The notes: generated from the letters alone by a model not told the origin. 64,000 bases of DNA from Streptomyces humidus (GCF_014649655.1 NZ_BMTL01000017.1:124001-188000), one strand, 5' to 3'; positions 27,267-36,197 are shown, numbered from the stretch's first letter. Numbers and translations: made by a program.

Positions 27267-27380
27267 GCCGTTCCTTCCCGCGCGGTTCCAGCAGTCTGCC
27301 GTCAATCGGGGCCGATGGACCACGATCGGGTCAGTTTCGCCATCGGAGTGGCAATTGAACCATCAGTCGCCCTACATTCA

Positions 27381-27396
27381 GTAGCGCACAAGCTAC
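27381..27396. promoter_or_regulatory. GTAGC-N6-GCTAC inverted repeat between divergent genes
   Basis: A perfect five-base inverted repeat with a six-base spacer lies in the 266-bp region between the WhiJ-like regulator and the HATPase-like gene. It is a candidate site for the HTH protein. No clear -35/-10 pair was assigned. Confidence 0.35.
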
Positions 27397-27532
27397 ACAA
27401 CGCAGTCAGCAGTGCACCGCGCGAGCCTGCCCGCACACTCCTTCCCTGGGAGGGGCGGGTCCGCGCCAGGGAGACGAGCCACCGGCTGCGACCGCGACCG
27501 CACATGACCGAAGACCAGGACACGGAGCCCCC

Positions 27533-28051
27533 ATGCCCCTCTCCCGCTGCCCCCTCGCCCCCGCCTTCCCCGCGGACTTCACCGCCCCCGTGCCCGAAAC
27601 CCTCGCCTACAGCCTCACGCTGCCCGCGGCCCTGGCGAGTCCCGCGCTCGCGCGGGCGACCACGCGTGAGTTTCTGCGGGCCCACGGTCTGCCGGACATG
27701 CTGGACCCGGCCGTCCAGGCGGTGGGTGAACTGACGGCCGTGGCGGCCCAGTACACCGAGTCCCCGAACTTCTACCTCTCCCTGCGCTACCGCGCCGACA
27801 CCCTCCGGGTGATCGTCTACGACAGCCACCCCCGCCACGCCCAGCCCCGCCTCGCCACGGCCTGCGACGCCCGCCGCCGTGCGGCCCTGCGCGTTCTGGA
27901 CTGTCTCTGCCGCGCCTGTGGCGGCACCTGGGGCTTCGGCGAGGCCCACGAACCCGGCGGCGGGACGCGGATGTGGGCGCGGCTGCCGAGGGAGGGCGCG
28001 GCGAGGTACGGCACGGGCGGTCCGCACGCCCCCGCGGCCGCCACTGCCTGA
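27533..28051 (+). CDS. RsbW-like ATP-binding (HATPase) protein with degenerate N-box
   Basis: A 172-residue protein of the anti-sigma-kinase-like HATPase group that accompanies WhiJ-like regulators. The helix that normally carries the N-box (ELVTNAxxH in most Streptomyces members) reads VGELTAVAAQYT, so the metal-coordinating Asn is missing. The later part has VYDSHPR, where the G1-box D is kept, and a C-terminal GGTRMWARLP. ATP binding may be weak or lost. It is divergent from the HTH gene. The start is the ATG at 27533 (MPLSRCPLAP). It converges with the chitinase gene across a strong hairpin. Confidence 0.75.
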   Translation: MPLSRCPLAPAFPADFTAPVPETLAYSLTLPAALASPALARATTREFLRAHGLPDMLDPAVQAVGELTAVAAQYTESPNFYLSLRYRADTLRVIVYDSHPRHAQPRLATACDARRRAALRVLDCLCRACGGTWGFGEAHEPGGGTRMWARLPREGAARYGTGGPHAPAAATA

Positions 28052-28097
28052 CGCCGGGCCGGGGCGGCTCCCGGCTTCCGGCTCGCGCCGGGAACGA

Positions 28098-28141
28098 CGG
28101 GGGCGGGCGGCGACGTGACGTCGCGTCGCCGCCCGCCCCCG
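28098..28141. terminator. Bidirectional hairpin terminator
   Basis: A perfect 18-bp GC stem (arms 28098-28115 and 28124-28141) with an eight-base loop lies between the convergent HATPase-like and chitinase genes, seven bases from the chitinase stop. Confidence 0.7.
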
Positions 28142-28147
28142 CGGTCC

Positions 28148-29845
28148 TTACGGCAGCCCGTGCACGTGCGGGCCCACCGCCGACGACCACGCGTTGCCCG
28201 CCGTCGCGTCCCAGTTCGTCGACCAGGTCATCGCGCCGCGCAGGCCGGGATAGGTCTTCGACGGCTTGAAGGAGCCGCAGCCGGTGCCCCTGGTGAGGCA
28301 GTCCAGGGCGTTGCCGACCACCGTCGGCGACACGTACCCGCTGCCCGCGCCCCTCGTCGAGGCCGGCAGGCCCAGGCCCACCTGGGACGGGTCCAGGCCG
28401 CCCTCCAGCTGGATGCAGGCCAGCGCCGTCAGGAAGTCCACCGAGCCCTGGCTGTAGACCTTGCCGTCGCAGCCCAGCATCGAACCGCTGTTGTAGTACT
28501 GCATGTTGACGACCGTGAGGATGTCCTTCACGTTCAGCGCCGTCCGGAAGTAGCCGTTCGACGTCGACTGCATGTCGATCGTCTGCGGAGCCATGGTCAG
28601 GACCAGACCCGGCCCCGCCTTCGACGACAGCGACCGCAGCGCCTGCGACATGTACGTCGCGTCCAGGCCGTTCTCGAGGTCGATGTCGACGCCGTCGAAG
28701 CCATAGCTCTGCATCAGGGCGTACACCGAGTTCGCGAAGTTCGCCGCGGAGGTCGGGTCGTTGACCGAGACCGTGCCGTTCTGGCCGCCCACCGAGACGA
28801 CGACCTTCTTGCCGGCCGCCTGCTTCGCCCTGATGTCCGCCTTGAACTGGTCGACCGTGTAGCCGCCCAGTCCCGCCGAGTCCAGGTTGAAGGTCACCGC
28901 GCCCGGGGTCGTCGTCGCGTCGGCGAAGGCCACGGCGATGATGTCGTACTGGGCGGAGACGTCGGAGATCCGCTGGACGGTCGCGCCGTTGTCGAAGTTC
29001 TGCCAGTAGCCGGTCACCGCGTGCCGGGGCACGGCCCCGCCCCCGGTGCCGCCGGTGTTCGTCGTCGCGGTGACCGCCGTCGACTTCGCCGACTCGCCCG
29101 CCGCGTTGGTCGCGGTGACCTGGAAGCCGTACGACGTCGAGGGGGCCAGGCCGGTCACCGTCGCCGACGTCCCGGTCACCGCCGTGACCTTGGCGCCGCC
29201 GCGGTAGACGGAGTAACCCGTCGCGCCGGACACCGCGTTCCAGGAGAGGGACACGGACGACGACGTCGTGCCGGAGACGGCGAGTCCGCCCGGCGCGGCC
29301 GGCACGGTGGGGGCCGGGTCGCCGCCTCCGCCGCCGTCGGGGCCGTACACCGACACGTCGTCGGCGTAGTAGGCGGCCTGGCCGTACCAGCCGTGCGTGT
29401 ACACGTTCACCGAGGTCGTGGCGGCTCCGGTGGTGAACGTCGTCGACAGCTGCTTCCAGGCCGACGAGTCCGGGGTCCAGGTCGAGACGTCCGTGGTGCC
29501 GGTGCCGGTGACGCCCAGGTAGGTGTAGCCGCCCTGGACCCACGCGCTCAGCGTGTACGTCGAGCCGGGCTGCACGGCCACCGTCTGGGTGCAGCGGGCG
29601 TTGTCCTGTCCGGCCGGCGCCGCCTTCAGCGCGGCCGCGCCGCCGTGCGCCGGTGACGGGACGGTCGTACCGCTGCCCGCCGAACAGGTCCAGTCGGTCA
29701 GGCCGGACTCGAAGCCGGCGTTCTTCGCGTTGTTCAGGTCCGCGGCGGGCGCCTGAGCCGCGCCCGTCAGGGACAGGGCGAGAGCGGCGACGACGACGCC
29801 CGCGGCTCCCGGCCGGAGCCGTGTCGTTCGTTTAAGTGGGGACAT
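28148..29845 (-). CDS. Secreted GH18 chitinase with CBM and fibronectin III domains
   Basis: A 565-residue modular chitinase. A signal peptide (to ~residue 35) is followed by a CenC-like carbohydrate-binding module (~36-168), a Gly/Pro linker, a fibronectin type III domain (~182-262) and the GH18 catalytic domain from ~271. The catalytic motif DGVDIDLE is at 384-391 with Glu391 as acid, and MQYYN follows. It cleaves beta-1,4-GlcNAc linkages outside the cell. The upstream sequence has a DasR-type palindrome 11 bases before the ATG and no ribosome binding site, so it is probably leaderless and repressed by DasR unless aminosugars are present. It stands alone. Confidence 0.95.
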   Translation of the reverse strand: MSPLKRTTRLRPGAAGVVVAALALSLTGAAQAPAADLNNAKNAGFESGLTDWTCSAGSGTTVPSPAHGGAAALKAAPAGQDNARCTQTVAVQPGSTYTLSAWVQGGYTYLGVTGTGTTDVSTWTPDSSAWKQLSTTFTTGAATTSVNVYTHGWYGQAAYYADDVSVYGPDGGGGGDPAPTVPAAPGGLAVSGTTSSSVSLSWNAVSGATGYSVYRGGAKVTAVTGTSATVTGLAPSTSYGFQVTATNAAGESAKSTAVTATTNTGGTGGGAVPRHAVTGYWQNFDNGATVQRISDVSAQYDIIAVAFADATTTPGAVTFNLDSAGLGGYTVDQFKADIRAKQAAGKKVVVSVGGQNGTVSVNDPTSAANFANSVYALMQSYGFDGVDIDLENGLDATYMSQALRSLSSKAGPGLVLTMAPQTIDMQSTSNGYFRTALNVKDILTVVNMQYYNSGSMLGCDGKVYSQGSVDFLTALACIQLEGGLDPSQVGLGLPASTRGAGSGYVSPTVVGNALDCLTRGTGCGSFKPSKTYPGLRGAMTWSTNWDATAGNAWSSAVGPHVHGLP

Positions 29846-29882
29846 GACAATAAGAGTTGGTCCAGACCAATTCTGATGTCAA
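29846..29882 (-). promoter_or_regulatory. Chitinase promoter with DasR-type (dre) palindrome
   Basis: On the minus strand a perfect TTGACA (29877-29882) is followed after 18 bases by a weak -10, AACTCT (29853-29858), seven bases before the ATG. The palindrome TTGGTCCAGACCAA (29857-29870) lies between them and touches the -10. Its core TGGTCYAGACCA matches the published DasR responsive element in full. Confidence 0.75.
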
Positions 29883-30096
29883 GAGGTCCGCCGTGGAGGG
29901 CCGGTGGAGGTCGTGCCGCGTAACCTGCCCCGGTTTGCTGCGGGTTGCGCAAAGAAGACGTGCCAGGCAGCTGCGGAAAGCTGTTCTCCGGCCCGCAGAG
30001 GGCTCGATACAGTGCTGAGGTAGTCACGCAATGAAGTCACCCCGGTGCACCGGAGCAGCGTCGGTGGACCGGACCGCGGGAATCGGGGAGCTGCGC

Positions 30097-30975
30097 GTGC
30101 CAACAGCCATTGCCGTGACCGGAGCTGACCTGGCGCTGCCGCCCCAGGACGAACGCACCCTGCCCGCCGTCGTCCTCGCCGACCTGGACCGCCAGCCGCT
30201 GGAACAGGCCCTCACCGCCGTGCAGACGCTCGTGGAACAGCACGGGCACGTGATCGTCCTGTACTCGTCGGCCGTGCCGGCCGCCGTGGAGCAGCGACTG
30301 CACACCGTCCGCTCCCTGCTGGAGAGCGACCGCATCGCGCTCTTCCGCCCCGACCTCCCGCCGCTCGCGGTGGCCGTCCTGGCCCGCCAGTTACGCCAGC
30401 TCGCCTCCTGCGACCTCGGCCCCGGCGTCGTCGCCTCCGCCGGCCGCCTGCTCACCCACTACCTGCACGCCGGTGCGCTCCTCGGCTCCGTCGCCCGCCT
30501 CGACCGGGTCCCCGGCGTGAGCGTCAAGTCGCACGCCCGCTCCTGGGTCCCGGGCAGCCAGTTCGGCGTGCTCGCCCACCCGCAGCCGCAGTTGGTGCGG
30601 GCGACCCCCGAAACCGTGCTCCCCGGACCCGAGTTCGGCACCTGGCTGCTGGTCGCGCGCGGCCAGCTCCAGTCCGACTGGGTCACCGACGCCCTCGCCC
30701 CCGCCTGGAAGGCCCAGGGACTGCGGGAGACGACGCTGCCCGCCGAGTCCGCCGACTGGTGGGGCACCGGCAAGGCGATCGAGTTCTGCGCGTACCTGCC
30801 CGACCTGTCGGTCCTCTACCAACTGGTCGCCTCGGTCCGGCAGGGCGTCTGTCACTGGTGCGGCATCGACGTCATCGGCGACCGCTGCGTCTTCTGCTCC
30901 GCGACCCCGCCGCCCGCCGCCGAACTCACCGCCCGCACCGCGCACACCGCCCGCGCGCTCACCACGGGCGACTGA
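30097..30975 (+). CDS. Zinc-ribbon protein heading the Tad locus, function unknown
   Basis: A 292-residue protein I cannot assign to a named family. It is soluble, with a Rossmann-like first part (LPAVVLADLDRQPLEQALTA, then GHVIVLYSSAVPAAVE) and a C-terminal zinc ribbon made of CHWCG and CVFC near residues 255-270. It precedes the CpaB gene on the same strand by 65 bp and is probably a Tad accessory factor. I choose the GTG at 30097, which has GGGGAG six bases upstream; an ATG at 30031 with GAGGT is an alternative. Leu99 is encoded by TTA (30391-30393), so translation should depend on the bldA tRNA. Confidence 0.7.
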   Translation: MPTAIAVTGADLALPPQDERTLPAVVLADLDRQPLEQALTAVQTLVEQHGHVIVLYSSAVPAAVEQRLHTVRSLLESDRIALFRPDLPPLAVAVLARQLRQLASCDLGPGVVASAGRLLTHYLHAGALLGSVARLDRVPGVSVKSHARSWVPGSQFGVLAHPQPQLVRATPETVLPGPEFGTWLLVARGQLQSDWVTDALAPAWKAQGLRETTLPAESADWWGTGKAIEFCAYLPDLSVLYQLVASVRQGVCHWCGIDVIGDRCVFCSATPPPAAELTARTAHTARALTTGD

Positions 30976-31040
30976 TCCGGCATGACCCGCCCGCCTGTTC
31001 CCGCCCGCCCGACCCGACCCCCGACGAGGTTGTACGGCCT

Positions 31041-31748
31041 ATGAACTCCCGTCAGCGCCGCGGCGTGATTCTCCTGATCCTGTCGGTGGTGTGCGCCCTC
31101 GGCGCGTTCGCCGGCGTCCTCTCCGTCATGGACGACGTGAAGTCCAAGGTCGGCCCCGAGGTCACCGCGTACGAGCTGCGCGCCGACGTGGCCCCGTACA
31201 CCACTCTGAGCGAAGACCAGTTCAAGAAGATAGAGATGCCCAGGCGCTGGCTGTCCGAGAACGCCGTCACCGACCTCGCCGCCCTCCGCGGCAAGATCGC
31301 CGTGACGACGCTCCGGAAGGGCTCGCTGCTGCAGAGCGACATGATCGTCGACCAGCCCGTCCTGCGGCCGGGGCAGCAGGAGGTCGCCATCATGGTCGAC
31401 GCGGCCACCGGCGTGGCCGGCAAGATCACCCCGGGGTCGTCGGTCAACGTCTACGCCACCTTCGAGGGCGCCAAGGAGGGCGCCCCCGACCAGTCGAAGA
31501 TCATCGTCACCGGAGCCCGGGTCCTCGAGATCGGGGAGATCAAGGCCCTGGAGCCGGACCAGAACGACCGGAACAGGTCGGCCACCGACGCGGTCCCCAT
31601 CACCTTCGCGCTGTCCACCCTCGACGCCCAGCGCATCACGTACGCGGAGTCGTTCGCCAAGCGCGTCCGCCTCGCCCTCGTCGCACCCGGCGGCAGCGCC
31701 ACGGTCCCCGACAAGGACCGTACGTACGAACTCGCCACGGACAAGTGA
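31041..31748 (+). CDS. cpaB: Flp pilus assembly protein CpaB/RcpC (SAF domain)
   Basis: A 235-residue protein with an N-terminal membrane anchor (residues ~8-28, VILLILSVVCALGAFAGVLS), an SAF domain (VTAYELRADVAPYTTLSEDQ, then GKIAVTTLRKGSLLQSDMI), and a C-terminal RcpC-like region (QEVAIMVDAATGVAGKITPG). In Gram-negative Tad systems CpaB/RcpC works with the outer membrane secretin; here, with no outer membrane, it must act in the cell envelope in another way. It sits between the zinc-ribbon gene and cpaE, in operon order. The ribosome binding site (GAGGT) is rather distant. Confidence 0.88.
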   Translation: MNSRQRRGVILLILSVVCALGAFAGVLSVMDDVKSKVGPEVTAYELRADVAPYTTLSEDQFKKIEMPRRWLSENAVTDLAALRGKIAVTTLRKGSLLQSDMIVDQPVLRPGQQEVAIMVDAATGVAGKITPGSSVNVYATFEGAKEGAPDQSKIIVTGARVLEIGEIKALEPDQNDRNRSATDAVPITFALSTLDAQRITYAESFAKRVRLALVAPGGSATVPDKDRTYELATDK

Positions 31749-31761
31749 GAGGCCGCCGCTC

Positions 31762-33018
31762 ATGCCCACGAGGATCCTCCCGGCCGTCGGCGACGCGGAC
31801 GCGGTCCGTTCCCTCACGACCCTGCTCAGCCAGCTCCCGGACGCCGAACCGGTCACCCCGGTCGGCGACTCCACCCAGCTCGTGGACACCCTCGCCCGCC
31901 TCGCCGCCGAGTCCGTCGACGAACTGCCCGAGGTCGTCGTCGTCCACGAACGCATCGGCCCGGTACCGGCGCTGGAACTGGTCCGCGAGGTGGCGCTGCG
32001 CTTCCCGGCGGTCGGCGTCATCCTCGTCACCAGCGACGCGGGCCCGGGCCTGTTCGCCGCCGCCATGGACTCCGGCGCCCGCGGCCTGGTCGCCCTGCCG
32101 CTGAACTACGAGGACCTCGCCGGCCGCGTCCAGGCCGTCGCCCAGTGGTCGGTCGGCGTACGACGCCACCTCGGCCACGGCGGCGACGTGTTCACCGGCG
32201 CGGGCGGCACCGTCGTCACCGTCAGCGGCGCCAAGGGGGGCGTCGGCGCGACCCTCACGGCCGTCCAGCTCGCCCTCGCCGCACAGGCCTCCGGCCGCCC
32301 CACCGCCCTGGTCGACCTCGACCTGCAGACCGGTGACATCGCCTCCTACCTGGACGTCCAGTTCCGCCGCTCGGTCGTCGACCTCGCCGCCATCGCCGAC
32401 ATCTCGCCCCGCATCCTCGCCGAGGCCGTCTTCCGCCACGACACCGGCGTCGCCCTGCTGCTGGCCCCCGGCGAGGGCGAGCGCGGCGAGGAGGTCACCG
32501 ACCGCGCGACCCGCCAGATCCTCGCCGCCCTGCGCTCGCGCTACGAGGTGGTGATCGTCGACTGCGGCGCCCAGCTCAGCGGCGCGGGCGCGGTCGCCGT
32601 CGAACTCGCCGACCGCGCCGTGCTGGTGACCACCCCCGACGTGGTCGCCGTCCGCGGCGCCAAACGCACCGTCCGCATGTGGGACCGGCTGCAGATCCGC
32701 AAGGCCGAGGAGACGACCGTGGTCGTCAACCGACACAGCCGCGGCACCGAGATCCAGCCCTCGCTCATCCAGAAGATCACCGGCACGGCCGTCGCCGCGA
32801 CCGTGGTCCCCGCCAACTTCAAGGAGCTCCAGGCCGCGGTCGACGCCGGCCGCGTCCACGCCCTCGACGGCAAGGGCGCCGTCCGCCAGGCGCTGTGGGC
32901 GCTCGCAGGCGAACTGGAGCTGGTCAGGGCGCCGGAGACCGCTCTCGTGCGCAGGGGCGGCGGCCGGGGACGCGGCCCGGACCGGGGCCCGGCGGGGTTC
33001 CGGCGGCGGAAGGAGTGA
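31762..33018 (+). CDS. cpaE: CpaE-like pilus assembly ATPase (ParA/MinD type)
   Basis: A 418-residue two-domain protein. Residues 1-~125 resemble a degenerate response-regulator receiver (LPEVVVVHERIGPVPALELV). Residues ~150-400 form a ParA/MinD-type ATPase with the deviant Walker A SGAKGGVGAT and the ALVDLDLQTGDIASYL segment. CpaE proteins localise the Tad machinery; the mycobacterial counterpart is the septum-site protein Ssd. The C-terminus is basic (GGRGRGPDRG). It begins 13 bp after cpaB and ends one base before the first TadE gene, firmly inside the operon. Confidence 0.92.
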   Translation: MPTRILPAVGDADAVRSLTTLLSQLPDAEPVTPVGDSTQLVDTLARLAAESVDELPEVVVVHERIGPVPALELVREVALRFPAVGVILVTSDAGPGLFAAAMDSGARGLVALPLNYEDLAGRVQAVAQWSVGVRRHLGHGGDVFTGAGGTVVTVSGAKGGVGATLTAVQLALAAQASGRPTALVDLDLQTGDIASYLDVQFRRSVVDLAAIADISPRILAEAVFRHDTGVALLLAPGEGERGEEVTDRATRQILAALRSRYEVVIVDCGAQLSGAGAVAVELADRAVLVTTPDVVAVRGAKRTVRMWDRLQIRKAEETTVVVNRHSRGTEIQPSLIQKITGTAVAATVVPANFKELQAAVDAGRVHALDGKGAVRQALWALAGELELVRAPETALVRRGGGRGRGPDRGPAGFRRRKE

Positions 33019-33019
33019 C

Positions 33020-33466
33020 ATGACCGCACGTCGCGCGAGGACGCTCACGAGGGCCCTCACGAGAGCTTGTCCGAAGGCTTGCCCGAACGTTTCCCGCACG
33101 CGGGACCGGGGCCAGGTCACCGTCGAGTTCCTCGGCATGACCCCGCTGATCATCGTGACCTTGGTGGTGGTGTGGCAGTTCGTCCTCCTGGGATACACGT
33201 ACACGCTCGCGGGGAATGCTGCCGACGAGGCGGTGCGGGCGGGGACGGCGGCCGAGCCGGGGGAGCGGGACGCAGTGTGCGAACAGGCGGGCACCGACAA
33301 GCTGTCCGACGCGTGGCAGGCGGACGCGGACGTGACCTGCGGCGGCAGCGGCTTCGTGACGGCCGACGTCACCCTGCACGTCCCCGTCCTCTTCCCCGGA
33401 GCCTTCGACCTGCCCTTCACCGTGCACGGTCACGCGGGCGCGGTCGAGGAAGAGGACGGCCACTGA
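33020..33466 (+). CDS. TadE-like pseudopilin 1
   Basis: A 148-residue TadE-family minor pilin. A basic leader of ~31 residues ends at the prepilin site G-QVTVEFLG, with Glu at +5, followed by one membrane helix (TPLIIVTLVVVWQFVLLGYT). The outer domain has two cysteines (AVCEQ and VTCGG) that could form a disulfide. It should be processed by a prepilin peptidase and assembled with the Flp pilus. It starts one base after the cpaE stop and ends one base before the second TadE gene. Confidence 0.88.
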   Translation: MTARRARTLTRALTRACPKACPNVSRTRDRGQVTVEFLGMTPLIIVTLVVVWQFVLLGYTYTLAGNAADEAVRAGTAAEPGERDAVCEQAGTDKLSDAWQADADVTCGGSGFVTADVTLHVPVLFPGAFDLPFTVHGHAGAVEEEDGH

Positions 33467-33467
33467 G

Positions 33468-33896
33468 ATGGCGGACCGAAGGCGCAGGAGCGGTCGAGGG
33501 CCCGGGCTCCGACGCGGGCGCGACCGGGGGCAGGCGGCCCGGCACGGGCAGGGGAGAGGCGCCGGGCGCGACCGGGGGCAGGCGGCCATCGAGTACCTGG
33601 GGTTCCTGCCCGTGCTCCTGGCCGTCGCGCTGGCCGCCGTGCAGCTCGGCCTGGTCGCCTACGCGGCCCAGCAGGCCGGGACGGCGGCGCGCACGGGCGC
33701 GCGCAGCGCCTCGCTGGACCAGGACTACGCGGGGGACTGCGCGCGGGCGGTCAGCAGCTGGCTGCACGCCAGTTGCGCGCCCGCGTACTCCGGCGACGAG
33801 GTCCGGGTCACCTCCACCGTCACCGTCCCGTCCGTCATCCCCGGAGTCGGGGACTTCGAGGCCCACAAGACGGCCACGATGCCGGTCGACCACTGA
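33468..33896 (+). CDS. TadE-like pseudopilin 2
   Basis: A 142-residue TadE-family protein. The long Arg/Gly-rich leader (~35 residues) ends in the prepilin motif G-QAAIEYLGF with Glu at +5, then a membrane helix (LPVLLAVALAAVQLGLVAYA) and an outer domain with cysteines in GDCARA and ASCAPA. The leader is longer and more basic than usual. It is in operon with the first TadE gene (one-base gap) and 16 bp upstream of the ATPase gene. Confidence 0.88.
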   Translation: MADRRRRSGRGPGLRRGRDRGQAARHGQGRGAGRDRGQAAIEYLGFLPVLLAVALAAVQLGLVAYAAQQAGTAARTGARSASLDQDYAGDCARAVSSWLHASCAPAYSGDEVRVTSTVTVPSVIPGVGDFEAHKTATMPVDH

Positions 33897-33912
33897 GGGA
33901 AGGGCATCCGAC

Positions 33913-35247
33913 ATGAGCCTGCGGGCGCGCATCACCTCCCCCGAGGAGAAGGGGCGGGGCGAGGACGGTCATCTGGTCGCCTCCTACCGGACCAAGCTCC
34001 TGGAGGAGATCGACCTCGCCGAGATGAGTTCGCTGGCGGCGGCCGAGCGCCGGGCGCGCCTGGAACGGGTGCTGGGGCACATCATCAGCCGCGAGGGCCC
34101 GGTGCTGTCGACGGCGGAACGGGCCCAGCTGATCCGCCGGGTCGTCGACGAGGCGCTCGGCCTCGGCATCCTGGAACCGCTGCTGGAGGACGCGTCGATC
34201 ACCGAGATCATGGTGAACGGACCCGACGCGATCTTCGTCGAGCGCGGCGGCCGGGTGGAACAGCTCCCGCTGCGCTTCGCGTCGAACGACCAGCTGATGC
34301 AGACGATCGAACGCATCGTCTCGACGGTCAACCGGCGGGTGGACGAGACGAACCCGATGGTGGACGCCCGCCTCCCCTCCGGCGAGCGCGTCAACGTGAT
34401 CATCCCGCCGCTGTCGCTCACCGGCCCCACCCTCACCATCCGCCGCTTCCCCCGCTCCTTCACCCTGCACGAGCTGGTCGGCTTCGGCTCGCTGGACGAG
34501 CAGATGCTGTACCTGCTCGCCGGGCTGGTGCAGGCGAAGTTCAACGTGATCGTCTCGGGCGCGACGGGCACCGGCAAGACGACCCTGCTCAACGCGCTCT
34601 CCGGCCTGATCCCGGACGGCGAACGCATCATCACCATCGAGGACTCGGCGGAGCTCCAGCTCCAGCAGTCCCACGTGGTCCGCCTGGAGTCGCGCCCGCC
34701 GAACGTGGAGGGCAACGGCCGCATCACCATCCGCGACCTGGTCCGCAACTCCCTGCGGATGCGCCCGGACCGGATCGTGGTCGGCGAGGTCCGCGGCGGC
34801 GAGTCGCTCGACATGCTCCAGGCGATGTCGACGGGCCACGACGGCTCCCTGGCCACCGTCCACGCCAACAGCGCGGAGGACGCCCTGATGCGGCTGCAGA
34901 CCCTCGCCTCGATGTCGGAGGTCGAGATCCCCTTCGTCGCCCTCCACGACCAGATCAACAGCGCCGTGGACGTCGTCGTCCAGCTCACCCGGTTCGCCGA
35001 CGGCGCGCGCCGTGTCACCGAGATCGCCCTGCTCGACAGCCACGGCGGGGAACCGTACCGGCTGGCCACGGTCGCGCGCTTCGACGCCCGGCCGATGGCC
35101 GCCGACGGCCGCGTCCACGGAGCCTTCGCCTACTTCCCGCTCCCGCGCCGTGCCGCGGACCGCCTGTACATGGCGAGTCAGCCCATCCCGCAGGCGTTCG
35201 GAGTGGCCCGCGCGGCACACGAACTGACGACAAGGGAAGCCCGGTGA
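33913..35247 (+). CDS. cpaF: CpaF/TadA secretion ATPase of Tad pilus
   Basis: A 444-residue type II/IV secretion ATPase that powers pilus assembly at the inner face of the membrane. The Walker A motif GATGTGKTT is at 216-224. The Asp box and Walker B region follow in IITIEDSAELQL and RPDRIVVGEVRGGE, and the His box in GHDGSLATVHAN. Length and order match CpaF/TadA. AAGGG precedes the ATG at 33913. Its stop overlaps the tadB start by four bases (GTGA), coupling the motor to its membrane platform. Confidence 0.95.
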   Translation: MSLRARITSPEEKGRGEDGHLVASYRTKLLEEIDLAEMSSLAAAERRARLERVLGHIISREGPVLSTAERAQLIRRVVDEALGLGILEPLLEDASITEIMVNGPDAIFVERGGRVEQLPLRFASNDQLMQTIERIVSTVNRRVDETNPMVDARLPSGERVNVIIPPLSLTGPTLTIRRFPRSFTLHELVGFGSLDEQMLYLLAGLVQAKFNVIVSGATGTGKTTLLNALSGLIPDGERIITIEDSAELQLQQSHVVRLESRPPNVEGNGRITIRDLVRNSLRMRPDRIVVGEVRGGESLDMLQAMSTGHDGSLATVHANSAEDALMRLQTLASMSEVEIPFVALHDQINSAVDVVVQLTRFADGARRVTEIALLDSHGGEPYRLATVARFDARPMAADGRVHGAFAYFPLPRRAADRLYMASQPIPQAFGVARAAHELTTREAR

Positions 35248-36197
35248 CGCCGATGGACCTCGACACCCTGACCGCCGTCACCACCGGCGTGGCCCTCCTG
35301 ACCTGCGTCCTGGCCGTCGCCGGCCTGCACGTCTACGGCCGCGGCCGCGCGCAGCGGGCCGAACTGGTCGAACGTCTCTCCGCCACGGGCCAGGTCTCCG
35401 GCGCCGGCCGGCGGCGCCGGTTCCGCGGCCTGGACCGGCGGCTGCGCCGCACCAAGGCGGGCCGCAAGCTGGAACTGAGGCTCGCGGCGACGGGCCTCGA
35501 CGTGACACCGGGCGAGTTCACCGCCTGCATGCTGGCGACGGTGGCCGGCCTGTGGCTGATCGGACAGGCCACCCTGGCCCCCTTCTTCGGACCGCTGGCC
35601 GGCCTCCTCGGCGTCTGGGCCGCCTGGCAGTTCCTCAGCTGGCAGCGCCAGAAACGCATCGAGAAGTTCATCAACCAGCTCCCCGAACTCGCCCGCATCC
35701 TGGCCAACGCCACCCACGCCGGACTCGCGCTGCGCACCGCCGTCGGCATGGCGGCGGAGGAGCTGGAGGCACCGGCCGGCGAGGAACTGGCCAAGGTCGC
35801 CGACCAGTTGGCGGTCGGCCACTCCATGGACGACGCCCTGGGCGAACTCGCCGACCGCCTCCCCTCCCGTGAACTCGTCGTCCTCGTCACCACCCTGGTC
35901 CTCTCCAACCGCGCGGGCGGCCAGGTCGTGGGCGCCCTGCGCAACCTGACGGAGACGCTGGAGGAACGCAAGGAGACCCGGCGCGAGGTGCGCACACAGC
36001 TGTCGCAGGTCAACACGACCGCCTACGCCGTGCCGGTGCTCGGCGTGGGCTCCCTCTTCCTGATGAACGGGGTCAAGGACGGCGCCCTGGAACGCATGAC
36101 CGGCTCGCCGGTCGGCCAGGGCGCCGTCATCATCGCCTTCGCGCTGTACGCGGTCGGCTTCGTCCTCATCCGCCGCATGTCCCGGATCGACGTCTGA
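35244..36197 (+). CDS. tadB: TadB membrane platform protein
   Basis: A 317-residue type II secretion F-domain protein. It has one N-terminal helix (ALLTCVLAVAGLHV), a paired helix region at ~95-130, a cytosolic F domain (NQLPELARILANATHAGLAL and TLVLSNRAGGQVVGALRNL) and a final helix. With TadC it forms the membrane platform driven by CpaF. It starts at GTG overlapping the cpaF stop and is followed 24 bp later by tadC, which has its own GGGAAGGGAG ribosome binding site. Confidence 0.92.
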   Translation: MTPMDLDTLTAVTTGVALLTCVLAVAGLHVYGRGRAQRAELVERLSATGQVSGAGRRRRFRGLDRRLRRTKAGRKLELRLAATGLDVTPGEFTACMLATVAGLWLIGQATLAPFFGPLAGLLGVWAAWQFLSWQRQKRIEKFINQLPELARILANATHAGLALRTAVGMAAEELEAPAGEELAKVADQLAVGHSMDDALGELADRLPSRELVVLVTTLVLSNRAGGQVVGALRNLTETLEERKETRREVRTQLSQVNTTAYAVPVLGVGSLFLMNGVKDGALERMTGSPVGQGAVIIAFALYAVGFVLIRRMSRIDV

